This document shows positions 52,306 through 61,306 of a DNA stretch of 64,000 nucleotides, piece after piece (position 1 is the first letter of the stretch; the number at the start of each line of letters is the position of its first letter). Source of the DNA: Planctomycetota bacterium (GTDB lineage: Bacteria > Planctomycetota > UBA11346); NCBI GenBank assembly GCA_013816485.1, contig JACDEI010000002.1, positions 98,322 through 162,321 of the forward strand. The letters run 5' to 3'. Made by a program: the position numbers and the translations under genes. Under the pieces are notes generated by a model. The model ran no database searches. It was not told where the DNA came from and was given only the letters and a program-made list of their open reading frames with translations.

Positions 52306-53598
52306 TTAGGCCGTCTCTTTTGCGTCCGTATCCGCGTTATAGATCGTGCCTTTGCCTTCGACCACGGCGGCGTCGACCACGAAGCTCTTCTGGAACTTCA
52401 CCCGCTGGGGCAGGTCGAACATCATGTCGAGCATGATCTCTTCCATGATCGCGCGCAGCGCACGGGCGCCGGTTTTGCGTTCCAGCGCCTTGGTGGCGAT
52501 GGCGCGCAGGGCGTCCTCGGTGAATGACAGCTCGGCGCCCTCCATCGAGAACATCGCTTGGTACTGCTTCACCAGCGCGTTCTTCGGCTGGGTCAGGATG
52601 TTGATCAGGGCGTCGAGGCTGAGGGGTTGAAGCGCCACGGTCACCGGCAGACGACCGATGAATTCCGGGATCAGTCCGAAGTTGACTAGGTCCTCGGGGC
52701 GGACCTGCGATAGCAGTCGTTCGTCCTCGGTGACCTCGGGATTGTGTTCGGTGGAGTGCGCGTCGATGTTGAAACCGACGCGTTTATCACCCAGGCGGCG
52801 ACCGATGATCTCTGGCAGGCCGCTGAAGGCACCGCCACAGATGAACAGGATGTTCTCGGTGTTGACCTGGATGTACTTCTGTTCGGGATGTTTGCGCCCG
52901 CCGCCCGGTGGCACGTTGGCGATGGTGCCTTCGACCAGTTTGAGCAGCGCCTGCTGCACACCTTCACCGCTGACATCGCGGGTGATCGAGACGTTGCCGC
53001 CCGAGCGTCCGATCTTGTCGATCTCGTCGACGTAGATGATGCCCATCTCGGCCTTCGGCACCTCGAAGTTGGCGTTCTGCAGGAGGCGCAGGATGAGGTT
53101 CTCGACGTCCTCGCCGACGTAGCCGGCTTCGGTCAGGGTGGTCGCGTCACCAATGGCGAAGGGCACGTTGAGCAGCTTGGCCAGGCACTTGGCGATCAGC
53201 GTCTTGCCGCAGCCGGTCGGGCCGAGCATCAGGATGTTGGATTTCTCCAACTCGATGCCATTGGTGCCGCCGGCCTGATTCGACTTCAAACGCTTATAGT
53301 GATTGTAGACCGCCACCGCGATGGTGCGCTTGGCCTGTTCCTGGCCGATGATGTAGGAGTCGAGGTGGGCTTTGATCTCGGAGGGGGTCAGGCTCTTGCC
53401 GACCTTGGGGGCGTCGCCAGCTTTCTTGCCGCGGTTGTTGTCCCGCAGCAACGTCGCGCAGACCTCGACGCACTCGTTGCAGATCGACACCCCAGGCGGG
53501 CCATTGATCAGGCGTTCCACCTGTTCGGTCGTGCGACCGCAGAAGCTGCACAGGTCGCTCCCCTTGTCACCATCACGGGTGCTCTTCTTGCCAGCCAT
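52306..53598 (-). CDS. clpX: ATP-dependent Clp protease ATP-binding subunit ClpX
   Basis: 430 residues. The N-terminal zinc domain is [12 protein letters not shown] with NECVEVC. The AAA+ core has Walker [16 protein letters not shown] near 120, Walker [11 protein letters not shown] near 185, the RKH-type pore region and sensor II near the C-terminus. It unfolds substrates and feeds them to ClpP, which is encoded 53 bases upstream on the same strand. Confidence 0.97.
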   Translation of the reverse strand: MAGKKSTRDGDKGSDLCSFCGRTTEQVERLINGPPGVSICNECVEVCATLLRDNNRGKKAGDAPKVGKSLTPSEIKAHLDSYIIGQEQAKRTIAVAVYNHYKRLKSNQAGGTNGIELEKSNILMLGPTGCGKTLIAKCLAKLLNVPFAIGDATTLTEAGYVGEDVENLILRLLQNANFEVPKAEMGIIYVDEIDKIGRSGGNVSITRDVSGEGVQQALLKLVEGTIANVPPGGGRKHPEQKYIQVNTENILFICGGAFSGLPEIIGRRLGDKRVGFNIDAHSTEHNPEVTEDERLLSQVRPEDLVNFGLIPEFIGRLPVTVALQPLSLDALINILTQPKNALVKQYQAMFSMEGAELSFTEDALRAIATKALERKTGARALRAIMEEIMLDMMFDLPQRVKFQKSFVVDAAVVEGKGTIYNADTDAKETA

Positions 53599-53612
53599 CG
53601 GTCGCTCCCCAG

Positions 53613-53642
53613 CTCTTTATCGTGAACGCTTTATCGTGAACG
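53613..53642. repeat. 14-bp tandem duplication between clpP and clpX
   Basis: CTTTATCGTGAACG occurs twice in direct succession in the short gap between the two genes, just before the clpX ribosome site. It is a simple local duplication. Confidence 0.85.
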
Positions 53643-53651
53643 GATGACAGG

Positions 53652-54239
53652 TCAGTTCGCGACCGGTTTGCTGACCACACGATCGATCAGGCCATAGGCC
53701 TGGGCTTCTTCCGCACTCATGTAGTAGTCGCGTTCGCTGTCCTTGGCGACCTTGTCTTCCGGCTTGCCGGTCTTGTCGGCGAGGATGCGGTTCAGCTCCT
53801 TCTTCAGGCGCAGCAGCTCCTTGGCCTGGATCTCGATATCGCTGGCCTGGCCCTGGGTGCCGCCCATTGGCTGGTGGATCATGATGCGGCTGTGCGGCAG
53901 AGCGAAACGCTTGCCCTTGGTGCCAGAGGCGAGCAGGAAGGCGGCCATGCTGGCAGCCTGGCCGATGCACACCGTGGCGACGTCGCAGGTCAGGTAGGCC
54001 ATGGTGTCGAAGATGGCGAAACCCGCGTTCACCAGTCCGCCCGGTGAGTTGATGTAGAGCGTGATGTCGGCGTCGCGTTTTTGGCTCTGCAGGAACAGCA
54101 ACTGAGCAACCACGACGTTCGCAACGAAGTCATCGATCGGTTCACCCAGGAAGATGATGCGGTCCTTGAGCAGACGACTGTAGATGTCGTAGCTGCGTTC
54201 TCCGCGGGAGTCCTTCTCGATGACGTAGGGGATTGGCAT
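53652..54239 (-). CDS. clpP: ATP-dependent Clp protease proteolytic subunit
   Basis: 195 residues. The catalytic triad is Ser in [15 protein letters not shown] near 98, His in [14 protein letters not shown] near 123 and Asp in [14 protein letters not shown] near 172. ATG 54239 is preceded by AAGGAACCCC and gives the usual protein length; an upstream in-frame start would add 40 unrelated residues. It is first in the clpP-clpX pair. Confidence 0.96.
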   Translation of the reverse strand: MPIPYVIEKDSRGERSYDIYSRLLKDRIIFLGEPIDDFVANVVVAQLLFLQSQKRDADITLYINSPGGLVNAGFAIFDTMAYLTCDVATVCIGQAASMAAFLLASGTKGKRFALPHSRIMIHQPMGGTQGQASDIEIQAKELLRLKKELNRILADKTGKPEDKVAKDSERDYYMSAEEAQAYGLIDRVVSKPVAN

Positions 54240-54516
54240 GGGGTTCCTTAGGGATCGCGAGCTGAAACGGAGCGCGGAACATAGTGGGTGCCCGGGGTTG
54301 CACAAATCGTTCCAGGAGGGGGTCTCCACCTCATCGCTCGAGGGGTAGTGCCGTAACACCCTACAAGCCTGCGCTTCCGTAACACACAGTGCCGGCCTAC
54401 TTCACACAGGCCGACCGAACTACGGACAACGACCGACGTTTGCGCGCATATCTCTGCATCATGCCACGATCCTCCACCGTGGATCGTCCCTGTCCCTTCG
54501 CCCCGAGAGCCCGCTC

Positions 54517-56022
54517 ATGTCCTTCACCCGCCGATTTCTGCCGCTCCTGCTCGTCCTCGCCTGCGGCCCCCTGGCCTTCGCCGCCGACGAAATGGAGGAG
54601 CTGGTCAAAAAGACCGACATGAACAACGCCGATGCGATCTATGCCCTGGGGGTGTGGTGTGAGGAGAACAACAAGCCGACCGCCGCGCGCAAATGGTTCA
54701 GCAAGGCGATCCAGGTTGACAAGAACCATGAGGCCGCACGCACCAAGATGGGCCAGGTGCTGGTCGGCGACCGCTGGGTGCCGGCCAACATGGTGCCGGG
54801 TGGAGTGAAGAAGGACGACGGCAGGGGTGAAGACGGCGGACCGCGGCGCAAGTCGAGCGGCCCAGGACCAACCGCCAAGGAAGTGAAGTGGGATCTGACG
54901 ATCGAGGAACTCGAGCGCGACAACCAGTTCGTCGAGACCCAGATCAAACGCATGAACGACAGCAAGAACGACAGCGACGCGATGGATTCCGCGACGCTGA
55001 CGCTCTTCCGCGAAGACAGCCGCAAGGAGATGATCCCGCACCTGTGCGCCGCCCTGCTGCGTGACAATTTCAACGACCTCTACGGTACCGCGGCCCTGAT
55101 CATGATGTTCGCCAAGAACGGCGATCTCGCGACGGTGAAGCGTCTGACGACCTTCCTGACCAAGGCCAGCGAGCGCAGCACCGAGAAGGATGATCTGGAG
55201 ATGTACGCCTACGTCGCGCCCATGGCGCGCGACCGGCGGGTGATCCCGCGGTTGATCGAACTGATGGATCATCCCGACGACGCGGTGAAATACGCCGCCA
55301 CCAAGTCCTTCGCCCAGGTGGCGCTGCAATCCGGAGACGGAATGACCGCGGCCAAGGCGAAGTCGTGGTGGGACCTCAACCATGACGTCTCGGAACGGGT
55401 GTTCCTCAATGAACAGTTGCAGAGCAGCGATCCGATGGTCGCGGTCGAAGCGGCCAAGGGCCTCTACGATCTGCGTGAAAAAGCCATCGTCCCGGTGCTG
55501 ATCAAGACGCTCAAGGGCGATGATCGCAAGGCGAATGAGAAGGCGCTCGACCTGATCCGCCGCATTTCCGGCAATGACTGGGGCTACGACGTGATGGCCG
55601 CACCGGAAGCGCGCCTAAAGATCGTCGGCCAGTTGGAGAAATGGTGGAAGGAGAACGGCACGCGTTTCGAATGGATCGAGGACCGCAACGCCAAGCCGAG
55701 CGACGTGGCGGCCAAGCCGCATGACCCGATGATGCAATGGGTCAAGCAGCTCGCGAGCACCACGGGGAACGAGGCGCAGTTGGCGGAGCAGAACCTGCTC
55801 GGCAAGGGCGATGAATCCGTGCCGACGCTCATCAAGGGACTCAAGGACCCCGGCGTGATCGTGCGCCGCAAGTGCAACAACATCCTCAAGACCCTGTCGA
55901 AGAAGGACGTCGGCTACGATCCACGCGGCGAAGAGGATCAGCGCCAGAAGGGCATCGCCGCCTGGACCGCGTGGGCCAAGGAGAAGGGCGTGCTCAAGGA
56001 CGCGGAAGAAGCCGCGCAATAA
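54517..56022 (+). CDS. Secreted TPR/HEAT-repeat protein
   Basis: 501 residues with signal peptide (MSFTRRFLPLLLVLACGPLAFAAD). A TPR-like pair lies near 40-85 (AIYALGVWCEENNKPTAARKWFSKAI). Residues about 160-460 hold HEAT-type repeats (VIPRLIELMDHPDDAVKYAATKSF, AIVPVLIKTLKGDDRKANEKAL, SVPTLIKGLKDPGVIVRRKC), including KSWWDLNHD and KWWKENGT, similar in style to FAWWTANAK of the HEAT protein at 14687. No catalytic site is seen. A protein-binding role at the cell envelope is inferred. Confidence 0.78.
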   Translation: MSFTRRFLPLLLVLACGPLAFAADEMEELVKKTDMNNADAIYALGVWCEENNKPTAARKWFSKAIQVDKNHEAARTKMGQVLVGDRWVPANMVPGGVKKDDGRGEDGGPRRKSSGPGPTAKEVKWDLTIEELERDNQFVETQIKRMNDSKNDSDAMDSATLTLFREDSRKEMIPHLCAALLRDNFNDLYGTAALIMMFAKNGDLATVKRLTTFLTKASERSTEKDDLEMYAYVAPMARDRRVIPRLIELMDHPDDAVKYAATKSFAQVALQSGDGMTAAKAKSWWDLNHDVSERVFLNEQLQSSDPMVAVEAAKGLYDLREKAIVPVLIKTLKGDDRKANEKALDLIRRISGNDWGYDVMAAPEARLKIVGQLEKWWKENGTRFEWIEDRNAKPSDVAAKPHDPMMQWVKQLASTTGNEAQLAEQNLLGKGDESVPTLIKGLKDPGVIVRRKCNNILKTLSKKDVGYDPRGEEDQRQKGIAAWTAWAKEKGVLKDAEEAAQ

Positions 56023-56062
56023 ACGGCGTCGACCAGACGCCGCCGTCTGGTACGTCACCCAC

Positions 56063-56746
56063 ATGCCTGCGCTCGCCGAGCGGATCACCGCCAATCTCGC
56101 CGAGGTACGTGACCTTATCGTCGCGACCTGCCGTCGGCAGGGACGCGATCCGCAGGGGGTCCGGCTCATCGCGGTGACCAAGGAGCAGACGCCGGAGGTC
56201 CTTGCGCCCGTGGTCGCCGCCGGCGTGTTCGACCTGGGTGAGAACCGCGTCGACCATCTAGAGACCATGCATGCCAGCGCGCCGACCGGCGCACGTTTCC
56301 ATTTCATCGGCCGGGTGCAGGGACGGCAGCTCGCCAAACTCGCGCCGTTCTGCGTCGCCATCCACAGCCTGTGCGATGCCGACCATGTTGCACGCCTGGG
56401 GCGTGCCTGCGTGGAGTCCGACCGGCGCATCGAAGTCTTCCTCCAAGTCAACGTCGCCGACGATCCGGCGAAAGCCGGCGTGCGTCTGGCAGACCTGGAA
56501 GCACGGGTGGAGCTTGTCCGGCGCACCGCGGGTCTGGAGATGGTCGGCCTGATGACCATGGCACCGCTCGCGCCGGAGGGGGGCCAAGCGGACGATGCGA
56601 CGATCCGCCGGTGTTTCGCCACCCTGCGCGGACTCGCCGAACAACATCGCCTGCCACGCCTGAGCATGGGCATGTCGGAAGATTTCGTCCACGCGTTGGC
56701 GGAAGGCGCGACCGATCTGCGCATCGGCTCACGGTTGTTCCGATGA
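56063..56746 (+). CDS. yggS: YggS/PROSC-family PLP-binding protein
   Basis: 227-residue TIM-barrel protein that binds PLP and helps control B6 and amino-acid homeostasis. PLP Lys in LIAVTKEQTPEVL near 40. Further conserved blocks are DLGENRVDHLETM, FHFIGRVQGRQ, VFLQVNVADDPAKAG and LSMGMSEDFVHALAEGATDLRIGSRLF. Its stop overlaps the ATG of the SprT-like gene (ATGA), so they are coupled. Confidence 0.94.
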   Translation: MPALAERITANLAEVRDLIVATCRRQGRDPQGVRLIAVTKEQTPEVLAPVVAAGVFDLGENRVDHLETMHASAPTGARFHFIGRVQGRQLAKLAPFCVAIHSLCDADHVARLGRACVESDRRIEVFLQVNVADDPAKAGVRLADLEARVELVRRTAGLEMVGLMTMAPLAPEGGQADDATIRRCFATLRGLAEQHRLPRLSMGMSEDFVHALAEGATDLRIGSRLFR

Positions 56747-57471
56747 GTCAGCCAGCGGTCGCGAACCTCATCGGTGGACAGGATGCGCGTCATGGACGCC
56801 TTGAACGCCTGCATGCCGAGTTGTCAGCACGTTGCCCGACCTGCCGCCTGCGCCTGAACCGCAACGGCAAGACCATGCTCAGCCTGCGTGGCCGACCTGG
56901 GGCCAGCGTGGTCAGCGTCCACGTCGGACTGCTGGATCATCCCGACGCGCTGACTGATCTGCCGGAATGGATCGCCTCCAACGGCCGGCGGACATCTCCG
57001 CGTCTGCGGCACGCGCTTCAGGAGGTCTGGCGCGACCAACGGCAACACCATCTCGCCGCGATCCCGGTGGCGCTGCCCGACCTCGACTACCTGCCGACCC
57101 CGTTCAATCTCGCCGCGCTGTTCGACCACATCCACACCACGTGGTTCGTACACCTGTCGAAGCCCGCGATCCATTGGGGCCGCAACAGTCCCAGGCGGCG
57201 CCGACTGAGCTCGATCCGCTTCGCCTGCTACCGTTCACGCCCGCAACCAGCGATCGTGGTCAATCCACGCCTCGGTCAGCCGTGGGTCCCCAGGATCTTC
57301 CTCGAGCACGTGCTCTACCACGAACTCTGCCACCACGCCCAGGCCAACGCCCCGATCCGTGGCGAACCGCCACACAGCCGCCGCTTCCGCCAGTGGGAAT
57401 CCCAGTACCCGCATCATGAAATCGCGCGGGCCTGGAAAAAAGTTAACCTTGAGCGGTTCCTCGTGGGATGA
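56743..57471 (+). CDS. SprT-like zinc metallopeptidase-domain protein
   Basis: 242 residues. The zinc motif is LYHELCHHAQA near 187 (HExxH), followed by PPHSRRFRQWESQYP, which supplies a third His, as in SprT/SPRTN-type proteins. The N-terminal half has a short RLRLNRNGKTMLSLRGRP region and helices with no known match. The family includes proteases that clear DNA-protein crosslinks, but bacterial members are mostly uncharacterised. Coupled to yggS by a four-base overlap. It ends before a gene-free stretch. Confidence 0.8.
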   Translation: MSQPAVANLIGGQDARHGRLERLHAELSARCPTCRLRLNRNGKTMLSLRGRPGASVVSVHVGLLDHPDALTDLPEWIASNGRRTSPRLRHALQEVWRDQRQHHLAAIPVALPDLDYLPTPFNLAALFDHIHTTWFVHLSKPAIHWGRNSPRRRRLSSIRFACYRSRPQPAIVVNPRLGQPWVPRIFLEHVLYHELCHHAQANAPIRGEPPHSRRFRQWESQYPHHEIARAWKKVNLERFLVG

Positions 57472-57885
57472 GGTTCGTCGCAGCCGCGGGAGTCGACTCG
57501 AAACCACTGCGGAAAGTGAAGAGCGGCCGTTCTGTTCCTGAGATTTCCTGCTCAATGGTGTTGCTGGCGGGCGGGAAATCGCCGAGGTCCATCCAGCACC
57601 GGTGGCCAATTCCAGCTACGCGTTCACATGGCGTACAATTCCCAGTCGCTGGATACCTAATGTATGATAATGTATATTATGGTGCTTCAATGCGGATGGA
57701 GAGGTTGTCGGAGTAAGTAGTTACGACTATTGTTTGGAACTCGTCGATCAACCTAGCGGTACGCACCCGCGGGCCAGGCGTGCATGCCTGCAGAGTGATC
57801 GGAGATCAGTGGTTGAGCCGACGACTGGTGTACGGACGACGCAGCGCAGACGACAACTCCCTGAACTACGAACACGGTGTCATTG
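57472..57885. other. Gene-free stretch with an AT-rich patch
   Basis: 414 bases without a convincing gene. From about 57655 to 57690 the sequence is markedly AT-rich for this genome (TAATGTATGATAATGTATAT), containing several TATAAT-like hexamers. It could hold a promoter, but it lies about 200 bases before the next gene. No hairpin terminator stands out after the SprT-like gene. Confidence 0.4.
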
Positions 57886-58470
57886 ATGAACAACCTGGAT
57901 CCGTCGGCATCAAAACCGGAATCAAGATCCGGCAGCACGGCCACGGCAGCGCGTGGATCGTGGCGCTTGGTGCTGGTCGCATTGCTGGCCCTTGGCGGCG
58001 CACTGATCTGGTTCAAAGCCACCGCGGCCCCAGCAGACCAGGGCGGCGTGGTACGGGTGCCCTGGAGCGAAGATTACGCTCAGGCGGTGGCGACGGCCAA
58101 GGCCCACAAGCGACCGATCCTGGTGAACTTCACTGGCAGCGACTGGTGTGGGTACTGCATCCGCATGCGCCAGGAGATCTTCGACACGGGGATCTTCGCC
58201 GCCTGGGCCAATGACCGCTTCGTCCTGCTGGAATGTGATTTTCCTCGTTCGCGATCACTGCCACCAGAAGTCGTGCGGCAGAATGAGGAACTGGCCGATC
58301 GCTACCAGATCAGGGGCTTCCCGACCATCCTGGTGCTCGATGACCAGGGACGTGTGCTCGCTTCCAGTGGCTACCAACGTGGCGGAGCAGCAGCCTGGAT
58401 CGCCAATCTGGAACAGGAATTGGACAGGGGGGCTGCAGAGTCTGAACGCGTTGAAACCAGCAGTCGCTGA
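57886..58470 (+). CDS. Membrane-anchored thioredoxin-like protein
   Basis: 194 residues. A signal-anchor helix lies near 25-42 (LVLVALLALGGALIWF). The thioredoxin fold follows, with the redox motif DWCGYC near 83 in VNFTGSDWCGYCIRMRQE, and the cis-Pro in RGFPTILVLDDQGR near 150. It is similar in style to the thioredoxin_7 proteins that reduce or chaperone periplasmic thiols. ATG 57886 is favoured; a GTG three codons upstream is the alternative. Convergent with proS. Confidence 0.85.
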   Translation: MNNLDPSASKPESRSGSTATAARGSWRLVLVALLALGGALIWFKATAAPADQGGVVRVPWSEDYAQAVATAKAHKRPILVNFTGSDWCGYCIRMRQEIFDTGIFAAWANDRFVLLECDFPRSRSLPPEVVRQNEELADRYQIRGFPTILVLDDQGRVLASSGYQRGGAAAWIANLEQELDRGAAESERVETSSR

Positions 58471-58536
58471 GCTCGACACGATCACGTCGCCCCCCTGCTT
58501 GAGCGAAGCGGTTCGCCCCTGGGACCGCAGACAGCG

Positions 58537-60342
58537 TCAGCGGACGGCGTCGGCGGCCGCGTGACTCGCGGCCAAGGCACCGCGCACGCGCTCGATCACG
58601 ATCTGAGCTGCACCAGCCAGCGGGATGTTCTCCGCGGCGGCGTCACGCGCCTTGAGTTCGACCAGCCCTTCGGCGACGCCGCGGCCACAGATGACGCGCA
58701 GTGGGATCCCGATGAGGTCCCAATCCTTGAACTTCACACCGGGCTTCTGATCGCGGTCGTCGAGCACGGCCTCGATGCCAGCGGCGAGCAGAGCGTCGTA
58801 GATCGACTGGGCGGCCCCCTCCACGGCGGTGTCACCGGGTTTGCCGACCGGCACGATCACGCAGTGGTACGGCGCGATGGCCATCGGCCAGCGGATGCCG
58901 TCCTGGTCGTTGTGCTGTTCGACGGCGGCGGCGACCACGCGCGACGTGCCGATGCCGTAGCAACCCATGATGAACGGGTGCAGTTTCTGATCCTGGCCGG
59001 TGAACTCGGCCTTCATCGCGGCGGAATACTTGGTGCCGAGCTTGAAGATGTGGCCGACCTCGATGCCGCGTTTCTGCGCCAACGTCGCGCTGCAACGCGG
59101 GCAGCCGTCGCCGGTCTCCACCGTCACCAGATCATCGCTCAGGAGTGTCAATCCGCTGGCGTCCCGCTCCAAGCGGTAGCCGACGATGTGGTGGTCAGTG
59201 CGGTTGGCGCCGATCACCAGCGGCAGATTCCGCGGCACGCTCTGGTCGACGATCAGGAAGTTCGCCTTCAGGCCCGTGGTCGGGCCGGCGAAACCCGGCT
59301 TCGCGCCGGTTGCGGCGACCACTTCCTCGGGATGCATCGGACGCAGTTCCAGCACCGGTCCGCGATCGTGGAGCTGGCGGTTGAGCGCGTTGGTGAGCTT
59401 CACCTCGTTGACTTGGCGATCGCCCGGAACGAATGCCGCGACGCTGATATCGCCGGTGGCGATCTTGGCGACATAGAGCACGCACTTCAGACAGCGACCC
59501 GGAGTCACCCAGGCATGGCCGGCGGCGGTCAGGAATTTCGTCACGTCCTCGATGGTGCCGACCTTGGGCGTCTCGACGGTGGTGGCACTGGCGGCCCCCT
59601 CCCAGGTCACGGACACCGCGCGGCGTGTAGCGCGTTCGACGTTCGCCGCGTAATCGCAACCGGAACAGAACAGGATGGCGTCCTCACCGACCGCGGCGGC
59701 GACCATGAACTCATGACTGCCGTTGCCACCGATGGCGCCGGAGTCGGCTTCCACCGCGAAGGCTTCCAGGCCCAGGCGCTTGAACGTGCGCAGATAGGCG
59801 ACGCGCATCGCTTCGTAGGTCTGATCGAGCGACGTGTCCACGTCGTGGAAGCTGTAGGCGTCCATCATGATGAATTCTTTGACGCGCATCAGGCCGAAGC
59901 GCGGACGGATCTCATCGCGGAACTTAGTGTGCTGCTGGAAGAACGTCACCGGGAGCTGCTTGTAGCTCTTCACCACGGTGGCGGCGTAATCGGTGACCAC
60001 TTCTTCGGCGGTCGGCGCGAGACCGAACACTTGGCCGCCACGATCGCGCACGGTGAGCATCGTGCGGCTCGCCTGGTAGGTCGCCCAGCGGCCGGATTTC
60101 TCCCATAGCCCCTGCTCCTGCATGATCGGCATGGTCACTTCGAGTCCGCCGGTTCGGCTGATCTCCTCCGCCACGATGCGACTGGTCTTCTCAAGCACAC
60201 GTTTCAGCAGCGGCGCGTAGAGGTACAATCCTGCGCCACTCTTGTGCAGGAAGCCGCCGCGCATCAGCAGGCGATGGCTGGCGATCTCGGCCTCGCTCGG
60301 GTCCTCGCGCAGGGTGACCAGGTTCATGCGGCTAGCACGCAT
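58537..60342 (-). CDS. proS: Prolyl-tRNA synthetase, bacterial type with editing domain
   Basis: 601 residues. Class II motifs: motif 1 region GLEVTMPIMQEQGLWEKSGRW, motif 2 FRDEIRPRFGLMRVKEFIMMDAYSFH near 135-160, motif 3 MGCYGIGTSRVVAA near 450. The inserted YbaK-type editing domain spans about 230-390 (VGTIEDVTKFL through LIVDQS). A C-terminal anticodon-binding domain follows. ATG 60342 is preceded by GGAG; the frame is open further upstream into the promoter of the divergent phosphatase gene, without homology. Confidence 0.95.
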   Translation of the reverse strand: MRASRMNLVTLREDPSEAEIASHRLLMRGGFLHKSGAGLYLYAPLLKRVLEKTSRIVAEEISRTGGLEVTMPIMQEQGLWEKSGRWATYQASRTMLTVRDRGGQVFGLAPTAEEVVTDYAATVVKSYKQLPVTFFQQHTKFRDEIRPRFGLMRVKEFIMMDAYSFHDVDTSLDQTYEAMRVAYLRTFKRLGLEAFAVEADSGAIGGNGSHEFMVAAAVGEDAILFCSGCDYAANVERATRRAVSVTWEGAASATTVETPKVGTIEDVTKFLTAAGHAWVTPGRCLKCVLYVAKIATGDISVAAFVPGDRQVNEVKLTNALNRQLHDRGPVLELRPMHPEEVVAATGAKPGFAGPTTGLKANFLIVDQSVPRNLPLVIGANRTDHHIVGYRLERDASGLTLLSDDLVTVETGDGCPRCSATLAQKRGIEVGHIFKLGTKYSAAMKAEFTGQDQKLHPFIMGCYGIGTSRVVAAAVEQHNDQDGIRWPMAIAPYHCVIVPVGKPGDTAVEGAAQSIYDALLAAGIEAVLDDRDQKPGVKFKDWDLIGIPLRVICGRGVAEGLVELKARDAAAENIPLAGAAQIVIERVRGALAASHAAADAVR

Positions 60343-60490
60343 CGTTGAGCTCCATTCGGTGAGCGCACGGATGGGTTCCGTGCGATCGGCGCGCGAGGGT
60401 GCCGAGGACGCCACGTTACGCAACCCGAGGCGCGTCAGAGGATCACCCCGGTTGCGGCCTGCCATCGCCCCCCTACACACGTCACCCCGC

Positions 60491-61192
60491 ATGCACCGCC
60501 CCCTTGCCGATGAGCCGACACGTCTGGCCGCCACTGAAGTGTGGTTGATCCGCCACGGCGAAAGCACCGGCAATCGCGATGGCGTGCTGCAAGGCCAGGA
60601 GGACCACCCCCTGTCGCCCTTCGGGCATGAGCAGTGCAAACGCCTAGCTGATCGCCTGGCCACCACGCGCTTTTCCGCACTCTACAGCAGTGACCTGACC
60701 CGCGCGACCGAGACCGCACGCTATCTCTCTGAGCGTTGGGGCGTGGAGACCCAGATCGATTCCCGCCTACGTGAGATCCATGTCGGTGACTGGTCCGGTC
60801 TGCCCAACGCGGAGATCGCCCAACGTTTTCCTGAGGAATGGCAGCGCTGGCAGGACCGTGATCCGACGCTCAAACGCGGCGGCGGCGAATCCTATGCCGA
60901 CGCTCAGCTACGCGTGACCATGGCGCTCACCCAGATTGCGAAAAATCATCCAGCGGAGCGCATCGCCATCGTCATGCATGGTGGCGTCATGCGCGCCTAT
61001 GTCGCCTCGCTGCTGGCACTCGACCTGCGGTTGATCTGGCATTTCTCGATGATGAACACGTCGATCTGCAAGGTACGGCCCTTCGCCCAGGCGATGGGCG
61101 GCAGTCGTCCACGATTGGGACGGATCGATTCGCTCAATGACCACGCCCACCTGATGGGCTTGCGCCCGGGCGGAGCGACTCCGGCGGTCTAG
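60491..61192 (+). CDS. Histidine phosphatase (phosphoglycerate-mutase-like)
   Basis: 233 residues. The phospho-His is in WLIRHGESTGNRDGVLQGQED near 25. Arg of SSDLTRATETA, Glu of LREIHVGDWSG and His of IVMHGGVMRAYV complete the branch-1 active site. Lack of the longer insertion makes it a GpmB/CobC-type phosphatase rather than a true mutase. It is divergent from proS. Its TAG stop codon is the first triplet of a 7-bp repeat element. Confidence 0.9.
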   Translation: MHRPLADEPTRLAATEVWLIRHGESTGNRDGVLQGQEDHPLSPFGHEQCKRLADRLATTRFSALYSSDLTRATETARYLSERWGVETQIDSRLREIHVGDWSGLPNAEIAQRFPEEWQRWQDRDPTLKRGGGESYADAQLRVTMALTQIAKNHPAERIAIVMHGGVMRAYVASLLALDLRLIWHFSMMNTSICKVRPFAQAMGGSRPRLGRIDSLNDHAHLMGLRPGGATPAV

Positions 61193-61306
61193 CTGCGAGC
61201 TGCGAGTTAGAAGGCATTCTGCCTCGTGGTCGTTTAAGATCCCGCACGATTAACGAACTCTATCGTTGGCACGAACTCGCAGCTCGTAGCTCGTAGCTCG
61301 CAGCTA
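61190..61306. repeat. Inverted repeat of 7-bp units (AGCTGCG) that includes both flanking stop codons
   Basis: The left arm TAGCTGCGAGCTGCGAG (61190-61206) starts with the stop codon of the phosphatase gene. The right arm (about 61273-61306) contains four heptamers of GCTCGCA/GCTCGTA type and ends with the complement of the rsmB stop codon. Arms face each other across about 65 bases between two convergent genes. Confidence 0.92.
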
